64,000 nt of DNA from Bicyclus anynana (taxonomy: Eukaryota; Arthropoda; Insecta; Lepidoptera; Nymphalidae), in the NCBI RefSeq assembly GCF_947172395.1, contig NC_069098.1, positions 4,395,001-4,459,000 on the forward strand, in the 5' to 3' direction. Both the position numbers and the translations under genes were made by a program. A model generated the notes under the pieces. That model saw only the letters and a list, made by a program, of their open reading frames with translations. It ran no database searches and had not been told where the DNA came from. Of this stretch, positions 30,561-42,288 are shown piece by piece. How positions within the stretch are numbered: position 1 is the first letter of the stretch; each line of letters opens with the position of its first letter.

Positions 30561-32210
30561 CAGTTCGTTGCGAGGACATAAATAAATCTGTTTCGCTTGC
30601 ACTGAGCTGCAATTAGCAAAACCAATTAACCCTGACGCCGTCTGCACCGGCGCCGCTGTTTGCCCCTAACTAGCTCTAGCCCCGGGCTGCACTCGGAAAA
30701 TTCACCTGTAATTATATTTCACAAAGCGAGCTTAACCGTGATTAAATCTATGACTCGAGCGAATGTTTTGTTTAACGTATTTAAATTTTAATGACGTGGC
30801 TGCCGTGCTATTGTAATATTAGAAGGTGTTTTTCAATTCATTTCATTTTTGTAATTCATTTAATTCATACAGTAGCAATGAGGTTGTGTTTACTTAAGTA
30901 AATCTACAGGATGTAATTTTTCTATTTTTGAAAGTACAATTGGTTTTGCACGTACGTACAATAGACAGCACGAGTGCTAGAATTGTTAATTAAGTGCAGT
31001 GGTATACAATACCTTTTCTACAACCATGATAAAATAAATCAAATATTAAACAAAACTTAGTAAATGATTGATATAATATATTCCGGTTTTGTATCGGCGT
31101 GAACTCTTAGATTTTGTCTCTTATAAGTAGGTCTAAACTTTTGTAACAAATGCTTTGGAACTTTTAAAATAATAATAAAATAATTGTAGCATGGTTTACC
31201 CGTGTGGTAATGAATATTACCAAACAACCTGTAGGAATTAATAGCTTTGTGATATGGTTTGAAGTTTTATATTGAGTAGATTACGAAATGGGATTAGATA
31301 TTATTTATTTATACAATATTATTTCTTTTTTTTTGTCACATGTTTAATCTTTTCCTATTATAATTGAATATTACATATTTAAAATGTACACACTAACTAA
31401 GTATTTTTAGTAATATAATTATAAAATGTTAATTATAAAATTATTGTAAAGATGTAAATTTTAAATGGTGAAATTGTCATTTGAATCATTAAATACTTAA
31501 TAAATAATTTGCATGCCTAATTGGCAAGATACATTTACCATCTACATCTACCGACCAATTGTATGAATAATGCATGTATCTGCAAAGAAATAATTTGATT
31601 GATTGATATATTAGGCTTAGCTAGGTATAAGCTGCGCTGTTACACAAATACGCTAAAACGTTATAGTTGGTAGGTTAACATTTAATATCCACATGTAAAT
31701 AACCAGAGCCTGTAGCCGTGTGCTCACGATTCTCTTTCTACAATCGCTAAGGCTTCGAAAATTTAAAAATGCATGGGAATGACATTCATTATCGACAGGT
31801 CTAGTGATCAAGTGGTCGATCGGATCTGTCATACCCATACATTTTGTTAATTTTCAAAGTGTTAGCGTTTTTAGAAAGAGAAATAAACTGCCACATGGCT
31901 AAGGCCAACGGTTTACGATGCTCTTCGAGACACGAACATATGGTCTAGTTTGAACCAATTCAGTTATTGTATATTATGCATAAAGCGTGCAATGAAATTG
32001 AGCCGACATTTCATTTCCTATAATTGCATCCGTTGCAAACGTTGTAGAGGCTACGTTATTTATTAGCTGAGTGTTAGATGCTGAGTGATTACAACGGCGT
32101 GTGGAGCTTCTGCAATATGGCGAGAATGCAAGGCAACATTAATAACTGTGGGAAAATGTATGATCCGGTCCGTTTTGACGCTACGTTTGTATCGTGCATA
32201 CAACATACGT
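30560..32210. other. Unassigned, 5' part unique-looking
   Basis: 30560-30800 is GC-balanced with no match to window families (for example CTGCACCGGCGCCGCTG). 30820-31640 is AT-rich with T-runs. ORFs 31653-31838 and 32085-32309 have no motif. Could include conserved non-coding DNA. Confidence 0.4.
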
Positions 32211-32211
32211 G

Positions 32212-32870
32212 ATAGTCTAAGTGCCCGTGCATCCCAGGCCTTCAGTCATTTTATAAAAGCTGAAAGTTTGTCAGCTCATGCTCCTACCATACAAGTAAGT
32301 TGCCAATAATCAGTGGCATAAGGTTGTCGATCAGGGTATGCACAAGTAAGAAAATTAAGCAAACTGAAAAATCTTTATTTATTGAGCATTAAGAGGACAA
32401 CTCTTAGGGTATGCTGTACTTTAATGCCTGTATGAAGTGCACGCCTCTGCCAATAATGGAGTGTGGACCACGGTGGCTTTGGTAGCAGGTTTTAGGGATC
32501 CAGATCCTCAATCGTCTAAGTATAAAGTGTAATTTTTTCATATTTTCCTCGGCATAATATGAGAAATTATATTCCCAGTCGCCAGTTTACACTATTTAAT
32601 TTGAAATTTCAAGGGTTTCTAGCGAAGGGTTGCCACGCCAAGTATCTGGCAAATGGGGATATCATATATTATGCCGATACATAAAAAAAATATACTTTAT
32701 ACTTATACGGTCGAGGGTCTGGATCCTTAAAACCTGATACCTCCCAAAGCCACTACGGCCCAAACTACATAATTGACTACCGTACTTATTTATGGTAGGA
32801 GCATGAGCTGACAAACTTTCAGCTTTTATAAAATGACGCAGGTCTGGGGTTCATAGGCTCTTGGACTATA
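32212..32870. mobile_element. TIR element family M2, long copy with nested element
   Basis: Arms of about 80 bp: TAGTCTAAGTGCCCGTGC then ATTTTATAAAAGCTGAAAG, GTCAGCTCATGCTCCTACCA at the left; their inverse at 32790-32870. The interior holds an unrelated inverted-repeat element (32465-32761) and a unit with TATGAAGTGCACGCCTC. No transposase. Confidence 0.7.
32465..32761. mobile_element. TIR element nested in M2
   Basis: Left arm from CCACGGTGGCTTTGG through AGGTTTTAGGGATCCAGATC to AAGTATAAAGT; right arm ACTTTATACTTATACGG through GGATCCTTAAAACCTG to CCAAAGCCACTACGG. About 62 bp arms with a few mismatches. Non-coding. Confidence 0.7.
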
Positions 32871-32909
32871 ACTTCATAATGAGTTGAAAACATGCTACAT
32901 TGCAAATGC

Positions 32910-33262
32910 AAGGATCAAAATCACACAGCGGGCGATAAAGCGAGCTATGCTTGGAGTTTCTCTGCGTGATCGAATCAGAAATGAGGAGATCCGCAGAAGA
33001 AATGTCACTGACATAGCTCAGCAAATCGCGAAGCTGAAGTGGTAATGGGCAGGGCACATAGTTTGAAGAGACATTGGGGTCCCAAGGTGCTGGCAATTGG
33101 AATGGCGACCTCGCACCGGAAAGCACCACCAACTGACCGAGAACTGCGGGTTGCATGGAGCCGTTAGATGCTGGCGGCTCGAGACTGTTTTGTTTGGAAG
33201 TCCATGTAAGAGGCCTATGTCCAGCAGTGGACGTCCGTCGGCTGTTAATGATGATGATGTTG
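32910..33262 (+). mobile_element. RTE-type LINE 3' end
   Basis: Plus-strand frame reads ITQRAIKRAMLGVSLRDRIR, NEEIRRR, then VTDIAQQIAKLKW followed by an in-frame TAA where the family has a further codon; later WRPRTGKHHQ. Ends in the RTE 3' terminus (GGCCTATGTCCAGCAGTGG) and an ATGATGATG tail. Several stops and indels: a dead copy. Confidence 0.85.
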
Positions 33263-33264
33263 AT

Positions 33265-33635
33265 AACACATTGATGATTGATGCTACATTAAAATCATTT
33301 TTCTTAAAGCAATGATTTTTTCATCTATACCAAACTTAAGCTGCCTGTTGCTAAGTTTATTGCAATTGTGACGAAGTTTTTAAAAATAATGTACTAATAT
33401 CTAACATTTTTAGAATATTTATTAAATGAACATGTTTTTATCCTAAAAAAAGTAAAGTTTGTGGTATTTTCACACTTTCCCTCCCATCGCTCCATTTGGC
33501 CTCGTTGGCTTGCTTCTTTCAGGACCTCCTGGTGAGTTTCTGTTGCTACGTTTCTCGCGCTTTACAAAAACACTCGACTATATTACAAAAAATAATAAAT
33601 TAATTCAACTAAATTACTAACTTGTTATTATAAAT
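33265..33635. other. Unassigned; contains a splice-like block
   Basis: 33507-33540 shows a pyrimidine-rich acceptor TTGCTTCTTTCAG, nine bases GACCTCCTG (33523-33531), and a donor GTGAGT. Otherwise no gene or family recognised. Confidence 0.35.
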
Positions 33636-33905
33636 TAGCGGACGCCCGCGATTTTGTCCGCCCTTAGACCTCTTCAATCCAGCCCTTACAGTAGTATCGC
33701 TGTAAAAATGGAGTAACTTCTTTCATTTTCCCAACATTTCCCTTCACTGCTCTGCTCCTATTAATTGCAACGTGATGAAAATTATACTGATTATGCCCAG
33801 GAGTATGCGGAATAATTGTACCAAGTTTCATTAAAATCCGTCGAGTAGTTTTTGTTTCTATAACGAACATACAGACAGACAGACAAAAATTTTACTGATT
33901 GCATT
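33636..33905 (-). mobile_element. Helitron-like family D copy
   Basis: The plus strand begins TTAGCGGACGCCCGCGAT (inverse 3' end) and later has AAAATCCGTCGAGTAGTTTT, ACAGACAGACAGAC and AAATTTTACTGATTGCATT. The last part and the following 33905-34030 recur inverted at 53330-53480. About 270 bp. The 68-codon minus ORF is incidental. Confidence 0.6.
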
Positions 33906-35300
33906 ATTGGCATCAGTATCGATCACTAATCACCTGTTAGTTATTTTGGAAATATATTTAATGTACAGAATTGAATTGAGATTTATTATGAGTAATAAAT
34001 CTGTAGAGAGGTCAATTAACGGGCTAGTCATCCGTTTAGCTGCCCAATTCAACCAAATGGCTGCGACTTATATAAAGGAGATGGTCCAAAATTGTATGGA
34101 GTCCAGGATCAGTAACCCTAGCGGAAATAAAAGAATATATTTTTTTAACTATTTATTATACATTATACAAAGCTACGAATTCACTTTTTATCTTTTGAAA
34201 CAATATTCATTATCTTCCAAAAAATGCAACATTATTATGGGTAATAATGGCGGATAGATGACGTTTTTAATGCAGTAATCGATTTGACGTTTGCTGTCAA
34301 TTGTCATGTCATAGTTGCTCTATGGGCGCCATCTTGATATAACTCAAAAACTTCGGTTTTTATTTTATTTATTTATTTTTATTTAGTTACATTTATTCAC
34401 TTTAATAAATTTTAATAAAATCCTTGTATTAAATTTTAATGAAGAGTGGACCTGAAATAGACCATCTCCTTACACACTCATTATTTAATTAAATAAAATT
34501 GCCTCCTCATGGGTAACAATAGGAAACTGTGACTGCCTCAAACCCATCCGAATATTCCAGAAGTTTCCGTTCCTTTGCCCATTATGGAAACTATTTCGGG
34601 CCAAAAGCTTTCATGAACTGATTGATATATAATACGTACACCCCAATCCCGTATGACCCTTCAGAACCAGGATACGGCGGCACTGAAACGATTTAGTAAG
34701 GGAATTTTAATACGAATATGTGCCATGCTAGACTGCAATATGTTCCTCTTTGAGAAATTAATTTTACTGTAACATTTTAATGACGTCTTAGGTTGGTAGA
34801 TTTTGTAGAACGTGTTACTGCACGCCCTGCGAAGGTTGCTCTGTTTTTGGCTTTGCTTCGTATTGCTATATAATGAAATAATAACTATTGTTTTTGTAGT
34901 AGGTACGTTGAAATTATCCTAATATATAATAAAATTTCAATAAATTAGTTAATAATTTAAATAGTTTTTAAATACATTTTTTTCCTAACCTAATTATATT
35001 CAAAGTTTACGTCATGATTTTTGGCAATTGAAGTGCGAGCTCCTATTTTGCGGAAACGAATAGTTTGACCGCTATTTTGGTTCAACTCACTTGCCGTTGT
35101 CTATACCTACTTTAGTGTTATATTTCTAGTCCGCAAAATGACGTCTTTAAATTTCTCCATATCCTTGAATTTTAATAGTGAAATGGTCTGAACATAAAAA
35201 TATGTAAACAATTTTGCTTGTTATTTATTTTTATTTTTATTTTATTTTTATTCGAAATGTATAACCACCATATTATATTCGCGTAAGTTCATAAATATAC
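33906..35300. other. Mostly unassigned AT-rich DNA
   Basis: 33905-34030 is shared with 53340-53400 in inverse orientation (ATCTGTAGAGAGGTCAATT), so it extends a repeat. The ORF at 33907-34257 (116 codons) has no recognisable domain. 34270-34340 is GC-balanced. Confidence 0.4.
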
Positions 35301-35306
35301 AAACGT

Positions 35307-35351
35307 GATACGTACGAATACGTACGTATACGTACGTGACACGTACGTGAA
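35307..35351. repeat. Cluster of CGTACG palindromes
   Basis: Five overlapping occurrences of CGTACG(T) within 45 bp (GATACGTACGAATACGTACG and so on). Self-complementary and alternating purine-pyrimidine. Function unknown. Confidence 0.75.
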
Positions 35352-36204
35352 TTGTGATTTTTAACATAGAAATATAATATAATAGAACATAAATTATACA
35401 GTACCTAATAATTAGCACATACAAATAATTAGTTCTAATCTCAACTTACAATATGATGACATATGTAATTCTGGTGAATATGTAATTTCTTAGAAACCGC
35501 TTTGATTCAAGGCTCTACCTTGACCACTTTAGTAAGAATGCATTTCTAGATTTCCATCTGATTTTTTTTTTGTTTTTTCGTCCTTTTTAGACTCTTTTTT
35601 AATGTAGTTGCGGGTTTATTTTTTATTTTTATGTGCATCTAAAATTTATTCGTAGTTTAAACTACTATTCTATGGCAAATGCGTTCTTAAATGTCGCATT
35701 TTCTGGCAAAATGTCATGAATACTTAACATTTTTCATTTGATTCTTAGATTTATGATAATGAAATGGGTTTTTATGGTTTACTTAAACTGGAGGATTTAA
35801 AAAGTGCACTTAATTTAATACGCATGCCACCTCTAGAATAAACTATGAAAATGTTCAGGAAATAGCTTTTCTAGAATTCCGACGGGATTCCGAGAAAAGT
35901 TTCCTTAAAATACGTGAGATTTACGATTAGCCGTAAAACCGTTTTTGGTTGAATTAGTTCTCAAGTTATGAATAATGGCCCAAGTTGTGCTCGTGGTTAG
36001 TTTATGGTCCACTTTGGGCTTGATGAACTGGATTAGGTGGGATTTGGGGGATGGCTTTGGTAAATAGATATGAATTTGTGGTCGCTTTGTGTTTTTATGG
36101 TATTAACTGTTGCTATTATACGTATATTTAAAGGATTTTCGATGAAAATTTTGTAATAAACAAGGGCAAATGATAACAAACCCTTACCACCATTATCAGT
36201 CTAT
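35352..36204. other. Unassigned AT-rich stretch
   Basis: No repeat family or gene recognised. Confidence 0.4.
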
Positions 36205-36315
36205 TTAACACGTTCGCTGCGCTACGAGGTCAATTGACCTCGTAAGTCTAGCGTCTTCAAGAGTTACGAGGTCGACGGACCTCGTTTTAGTATGAGGTCA
36301 AAAAACCTCGCAACG
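36205..36315 (+). mobile_element. Possible piggyBac-like terminus with internal palindromes
   Basis: TTAA (36205-36208) is followed by CACGTTCGCTGCG, reminiscent of piggyBac-type ends. Three palindromes follow: ACGAGGTCAATTGACCTCGT (36224-36243, perfect), ACGAGGTCGACGGACCTCGT (36266-36285, near-perfect) and GAGGTCAAAAAACCTC (about 36294-36309). No matching right end with TTAA was found. Confidence 0.4.
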
Positions 36316-36407
36316 CATCAGAGGAAAGTATAGAAAAAATCAGTGCCGCAGAGGTTCAAGGCCTGCTTCTTTTTTTAGAGAAGAAATCGACGACTCGTAC
36401 AACACAA

Positions 36408-36520
36408 TGTGGTGGGTAAGCCAGTACTAAACAATGTGGTGGGTCTAAGTTCCAGATCACGCTCTATAGGTTTAAAGTCTTTGCCCTAGTAGGCCTTAAA
36501 ACATGCTAACGATGGTGAAG
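36408..36520 (+). mobile_element. SINE-3 3' fragment
   Basis: ACAATGTGGTGGGT occurs twice, then TAAGTTCCAGATC and GCCCTAGTAGGCCTTAAAA, like the end of the copy at 60727-61110. The rest is absent. Confidence 0.5.
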
Positions 36521-38060
36521 ATTACTATTCTCTAATAATTTACATTGGTATTGAAAATAATACGTATCTCAAAGGGCGTAGAACAACAAAGGGGCTGATT
36601 AGACTATATAGTTAACTGCTATAAACTAAACTAATGAAGCATGATTTTAATTAGGAAGATCAACGATGCTTTCACGTTCTATATCCTACGTAAACTCACT
36701 ACGTAAACACAGTGTACAATTTCGGTAGGTCCTAAATTAGTGTTATCGTATAGTTCAACCGGCACTTCAACCGCGGGTTTCCCCGGTTTCAGTGAAACGT
36801 GTAAAATTAAGGCGTGAATGCGTTTTATCGCTTATAGTCCAAGATCCGGGGAACATTTTTACTGTAGATTAATATTAAGCTAATTTATTGTGAGTATCTT
36901 CGTCTCGATGAGACGTTTAATTTTTTTGTTTACGAAAATTCTTCATTTTGGTAGCTAGTAGTACTAGAGAATTAGAAACTTTCAGAGAAGCGAAAAATTG
37001 GACATGCCTTACTTTGATGTTTGTTCTTCAAGTGACTAATAGTAACACCGTGACGTCACAAAATAGGCGACAGCGTTTTTGACGCTAGGAAGAATTGAAA
37101 AATAGGCAATGTTTAAGTTAAGTTTTTTAAGAAATCCTTAACTTATATTAATTGATATCGATATGTTTCGGAGCCTCATTCCATGTAATCGAAATGAATA
37201 TTGTTTTTATTAAAGGTCATTGCCAGACAATGTACCTATAGAAGTTTAACCCACTAAAAACAAATAATTTGCAAAACAACATGTTAGGTATATATAATTT
37301 TATTGGATTTTTTGTACTATTAAATAAATATTACCTTTTGATCCTTTTTAACTAGGGTATAAAAAGAAATCTAAGTTGAAGTTCGATTTATTTTTACATT
37401 TTGATTAGACTACGCAGCTCTGGATTCTGGCCATTTTTAACTTAAAGTGATTAAAATGGAATAAAAACGCTTTATCGGGCTCGAACCCAACGTCGAAATA
37501 GGATTTAAAAAAATAAGTAAACAATGTCTGCTACGAGGATTTAATTACTTTTTCTGGCAGATTTTTATTCCGGAGTTTAACAGTAATAATGGTTTATTAA
37601 AAACATTTTTTAAAAAACTGGATATTTTTAGTACATTTACATTTTCCGCAAAATTCTGAGTTAGGACTGGGTCAGGATCTGGCATTTTCCTTTGATATGA
37701 GTCAAATATTGTAAAAATGTTCACCGGATCCTGGACTATTACACTCAAACTAGGCAAGCGGACGAGGCGCGGTGCTAAATTTTCTGAATTCATTGCCTGA
37801 GAACGGCACGTAAGCGGAGCTTCATTAAGGGGCATTAACGCTTCCATATATTCACCGGTTTTTTCTTTATTCCTTTTTCAAGTTACGTATGTTTGATTTT
37901 GGCACGGTGAAAGGGTGTTTAAATTCTCTACTATCACGCGAAATGCGCTTTTTTATTTCACCCGACTGCTGGAGGGTTATATTTTTTTGATTGTATGTGT
38001 ACCTGCACCTACAAATTATCTTTTATACATACATGTAATACCGTCTAACTTCGTCGTTCG
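36520..38060. other. Unassigned stretch
   Basis: A 100-codon minus ORF at 37545-37847 has no recognisable domain. 36720-36860 is GC-balanced and may be unique. No gene assigned. Confidence 0.4.
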
Positions 38061-38064
38061 TTAT

Positions 38065-38332
38065 CAACCCATATTCGGCTCACTGCTGAGCTCGAGTCTC
38101 CTCTCAGAATGAGAGGGATTAGGCCAATTAGTCCACCACGCTGGCCCAATGCGGATTGGCAGACTTTATACGCGCAGAGAATTAAGAAAATTCTCTGGTG
38201 TGCAGGTTTCCTCACGATGTTTTCCTTCACCGTTTGAGACACGTGATATTTAATTTCTTAAAATGTACTTAACTGAAAAGTTGTAGATAGTGTAGGAAAC
38301 CGAGGTCATATCTGCTGGGCTATCACGGCCCA
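38065..38332 (-). mobile_element. SINE-1 copy, near full length
   Basis: Plus strand: CCATATTCGGCTCACTGCTG, CCTCTCAGAATGAGAGGG, CCACCACGCTGGCCCAATGC, GAGACACGTGATATTTAA, and the inverted head GGTCATATCTGCTGGGCTAT. The B-box region is partly deleted. Confidence 0.85.
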
Positions 38333-38334
38333 AC

Positions 38335-40365
38335 TTATTTATTTCTTCATATTTTTCGAAGGAAACAAATAGAATACAAATATGTGTGCCTGTCTTTGAT
38401 TTTTGGAAAATTCTACAGATACTGCATTCAGTTGCAAAAACGTAAAATTCAAAATTAGTTAAATGGGCAACGATAAATCAGTTGCTGAATTAGATTTGAA
38501 TTTATTTGTATTCGAATAATAAGACGTATTGTTCTAATATATATATTGATTTAGTGCTGATTGTCTCAGAGAAAAAAATAAATATAGGGTAAAGTAGCTT
38601 GTTTTCGTACCATACTGCGTAATACAAAAATAAATAAATGCATGTACATTGTGCACGTACAAAGCTGTGTCGCTGAGGCGTGATTCCGTATCAGAGGCTG
38701 TATTATACGGATGTGCTACACATTGTTCGCTTTTGTTGCTATTCGGTGTGTGAAATTGAAAAAAAAATACAGTATTCTTTATTATTCCGACTGTAGGTAT
38801 TATTTATAAATTTGTGATCAAACAAGTTGCGATGTTAAATAGAGATGTAATATTTATTTTTAATTGTCAAAGTATATTTCAATTTCCCCTACCCGTGAAG
38901 GTACCGTGTGAGTACTTACTATGGGATTTAGCTGATACCTTTTCGGTGTTAAGTCCATCTCATCAAATATAAAATACGGTTAAATCTCACGTGATAACTG
39001 TCGCAGTGTACCAGACTAGATTTTCTTACGGGGCCCTTAGTCAAGAGTTTGGCCAATGTCTATGCCACGCGGTGTGAGCCTGAGATAAGAACGAAAGATA
39101 TAATACCAGAAAATTAATAATATTTTAGAAAATGGTAAGAAATGTATGACCCGATAAAATTCACTTGAATTAATTTAAAAAAACTGGTGTGATTTTAAAC
39201 AGGCTTTACTAAAAGTGAGCATAGACAATATAGAGCATTTTCATTCAGCACACGCGAGGCGTGCTTCCGTGATAGCTGATCCAGGCTTACGCGATATACC
39301 TATGAGAACATGTTAAAATACATTGTCGGCTTTTGTTGTCTTTTGTGCGCCGTTGTGCTGTGAAACAAAACAATGAGCCGCTCTCTTTGCTGTTTGTTTA
39401 TCACAAAATAACGCTACTGTTTTTTTAATAAACATTTTTGTTTACGGAGATATTCTCTCATTTCCGCGTGACCTTTTGCTGATGACCTTAGTCTTTTTGA
39501 AATACGAAACTAGGCTTTCTACGACTAACGGAACGACTGAAAAATTCTTACTCATAGCTTATACAGATTGGTGGGTTACGACAAATGTATTATTGTCTTT
39601 TATTGAATTTTGTGACGATGTGATGCGAGTAAGTCAAACTTCTAATCTTTGTACAAAAAGTCCGTTTGGTAAATTGAGATTATACGATATTTTTTTTGAA
39701 AGTGCGTTCTCAATTCGGTCGGTATTTTTTTTTAGTTTTAAATTGATGAATTAACGCGTCCATGGTACCAATATATTAGTGATAGATAACGGAAATATTG
39801 AATTTCTGTTAAATATTAAGCAACTCCTTAATTTCTTAACTGGTTTTAGTAAAAAGTAGTTTTGGTATGTAAATAATTATTTTTTTAAATTAATAAGCAA
39901 GGTTTGTGTTTGTGCGACTCAAATCAAACCTTACATTATCGACAACTTTATTACTTTGCACCACTACTGCATGACTCACGTGAGGGGTTGTTGTACAGTT
40001 AACCACAAGTTTTTCCGAACAGTTTGGTTGCAATGCACCGTTTGCTTTACACTAGGTTGCAATAAGAGACATTGACGGTGTGAGTAGCTGTGGTCACGTG
40101 TACATTGCGTGACTTGGCAAGGTTTACAGTAGGCTACATTTCAAAGGGTGCGTGCAGTTCATGGCCACTGCGGTATTGACTGACCACGCCTCTGTGTATT
40201 CGGTATTTGGCGTCTTTGTAATAATATTAATGCTTGCAATATATTAACTTGCCAGTTTGATAGGTCCGAGCAATGCTATAGGCCGATAACAGTAAAGTCT
40301 GTAAAGTAAAAAAGGCCTTTGTAGTGACGGTTGCACGTGTCTATAATATAATCATCAATCTATAC
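38335..40365. other. Mostly unassigned; one repeated motif
   Basis: About 38655-38765 and 39245-39370 resemble each other (GAGGCGTG, TTCCGT, ACATTGT, CGCTTTTGTTG in order), pointing to an unnamed repeat. The plus ORF at 39476 (92 codons) has no motif. 39960-40220 is GC-balanced. Confidence 0.4.
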
Positions 40366-40368
40366 TAA

Positions 40369-40578
40369 TCTATACTAATAATATTATAAAGCTGAAGAGT
40401 TTGTTTGTTTGTTTGATTGATTGAACGCGCTAATCTCAGGAACTACTGGTCCGATTTGAAAAATTCTTTCAGTGTTAGATAGTGCATTTATCGAGGGATA
40501 CGATTTTTTCGATAAAAAAAAATCGTATTCCTACGAGAACGGGAACCAAGCAAGTGAAACTGCGCGGCGTCAGCTAGT
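40369..40578 (+). mobile_element. Helitron-like family A copy with an internal hairpin
   Basis: TCTATACTAATAATATT start (preceded by a partial duplicate of the start), CAGCTAGT end. Where sister copies have GGCTATAGGCTATATATTAT, this copy has a hairpin ATACGATTTTTT (40498-40509) / AAAAAATCGTAT (40517-40528). Confidence 0.8.
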
Positions 40579-40989
40579 TAGTTATGTATCCTATCTGTTA
40601 AAACTTATCTGTAAAGTAAAGTTGAGGTAGCTAATACACGAGTGATGAATTTTCTTAATGACATGGATGCTTGAAAGGGCTGGTTTCTTCTTTACATAGA
40701 ATATACAAATAATTACAATTTGTAAATATTTATTAATTAATATGTAAGCAATATTTTTTTAAAAAGCCCAAGTACTATGTTTCTAGCTGGCTCATCTGCC
40801 TTCTGAATAGGTGGTAGAGTCGCCCAAAACAGACGAACTTGACGCTTCAAAACTAAACCTAATTGAATTAGCGAAATTGAATTGAATGCTCTGGTTACGA
40901 AATACGAGTACATAGACGGACATAATGGTATATTTGTCATATTTTTCATTTTATTATTTTTTAATTTTTCTGCATTTTTTTTATTCATT

Positions 40990-41107
40990 ACAAATAAGCC
41001 CATGACTACAATCTCACCTTATGAAAAGTGATGATACAGTCTAAGATGGAAGCGGACTAACTTGTTAGGAGGAGGATGAAAATCCACACCTCTTTCGGTT
41101 TCTACAT
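40990..41107 (-). mobile_element. SINE-2 3' fragment
   Basis: Inverse of the SINE-2 tail: GACTACAATCTCACCTTATG, GGAAGCGGACTAACTTGTTA, CTCTTTCGGTTTCTACA. Truncated before the GCGATTTAGCG region. Confidence 0.75.
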
Positions 41108-41380
41108 AATTTACTTATTAATTATTGATCATCTAAATGTTATTGAGATTTTTCACAATAATGTTAAATATTTATGATTATTTTGCGTTGTGTGTCATTC
41201 ATCCTTTCATTAAGATTCAAGCAATATTCCGCTGTCCAAACAAGCATGTTCAGGCCGACAAGTTTATCAGAAACGTGCGTCTACGGGTAGTGAGACAAAT
41301 TGAAACCTTACTAAATCCAATCAACACGTTCCATCGTGTAAGACCAATATCGTAATGAACACAACACAATAACCTATCTG

Positions 41381-41497
41381 CTAACTCAATAAGCATCGAT
41401 ATAAGCCGTGTTCTCCCTATTGTTACAGGTGAGTGAGTCAATTCGCTCGGGGCGCGCAACTGGGGCGTTTACCCTATTGTCGGAGGCACAGGTATAT
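41381..41497 (+). other. Candidate 63 nt exon or recursive splice exon
   Basis: Branch-like CTAAC (41381-41385), then TTCTCCCTATTGTTACAG ending at 41428, then GTGAGT (donor-like) starting a 63 nt block 41429-41491 that ends CACAG before GTATAT. The block is about 60 percent GC by hand count in an AT-rich region and open in one frame as 21 codons (VSESIRSGR then ATGAFTLLSEAQ); the other two frames have stops within the first three codons. Either a small coding exon starting GTGAGT, or a ratcheting point with a recursive exon. No flanking exon was found in the window. Confidence 0.4.
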
Positions 41498-41608
41498 CGG
41501 ATAAAGGAATGATATTATGGTATACATTTAGTATTTTGTGACTGTATCTAAATTGTTATAATACATAGATATTTAGTGTGTTGTATATCTATGTATTGAA
41601 AATAGTCC

Positions 41609-42184
41609 AAGATCCCAGAGTGATCTGACATAACTTATTTTCAAATAGATAAAACCTTAGGTTCTCAGTAGTGTCTCATGCGCTTTGAATACCTGTGAGT
41701 TTATGGAGCTCGCCGTGGCGCACCTAGCCAGGTAGTAAGGTGAGACAGGTAACTAAAAATAAGACTAACTTAACTTAAATTTTTGTTGGGTTGTTGGGTC
41801 ATTAAAATTTGTCTGACCAATGAAATATAACTTAATAACAGTTACCTTAATAACATATTCAAAAGTCATACATGTAAAAATAAATAAAGTTGATTTTTTT
41901 TTTTAACTTTAAAGCGTCTGACCAAAGTTTTGGTCCATGAAAAGTGTCTGACACTTACGATGCTACTTTAGAATAATATTCTATAAAACATATACAAAAA
42001 TCAGCCATAAAAATTTAAGTTAAGTTAGTCTTATTTTTAGTTACCTGTCTCACCTTACTACCTGGCTAGGTGCGCCACGGCGAGCTCCATAAACTCACAG
42101 GTATTCAAAGCGCATGAGACACTACTGAGAACCTAAGGTTTTATCTATTTGAAAATAAGTTATGTCAGATCGCTCTGGGATCTT
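41609..42184. repeat. Large foldback element, 176 bp arms
   Basis: Arms 41609-41784 and 42009-42184 are reverse complements with one mismatch noted (T/C near the outer ends). The outer arm starts AAGATCCCAGAG; the inner part carries CGCCGTGGCGCACCTAGCC. A 224 bp AT-rich centre has GTCTGACCAA twice. No ORF. A target duplication is not evident. Confidence 0.9.
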
Positions 42185-42288
42185 ACTCTAAAAGCTTTAT
42201 GTAATTAAAGCGTTAAATCGTAAGTATAATATCTAATTAGTTTATATCTTACTGGTTGTGTGGTAATGTTGTTCGCTTCTTAATCAAC

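Noticed and set aside
37545..37847. 100-codon minus ORF
   Set aside because: No recognisable domain and no splice context; treated as chance, though not excluded as an exon or TE piece.
39476..39754. 92-codon plus ORF
   Set aside because: No motif, AT-rich and low-complexity near its end.
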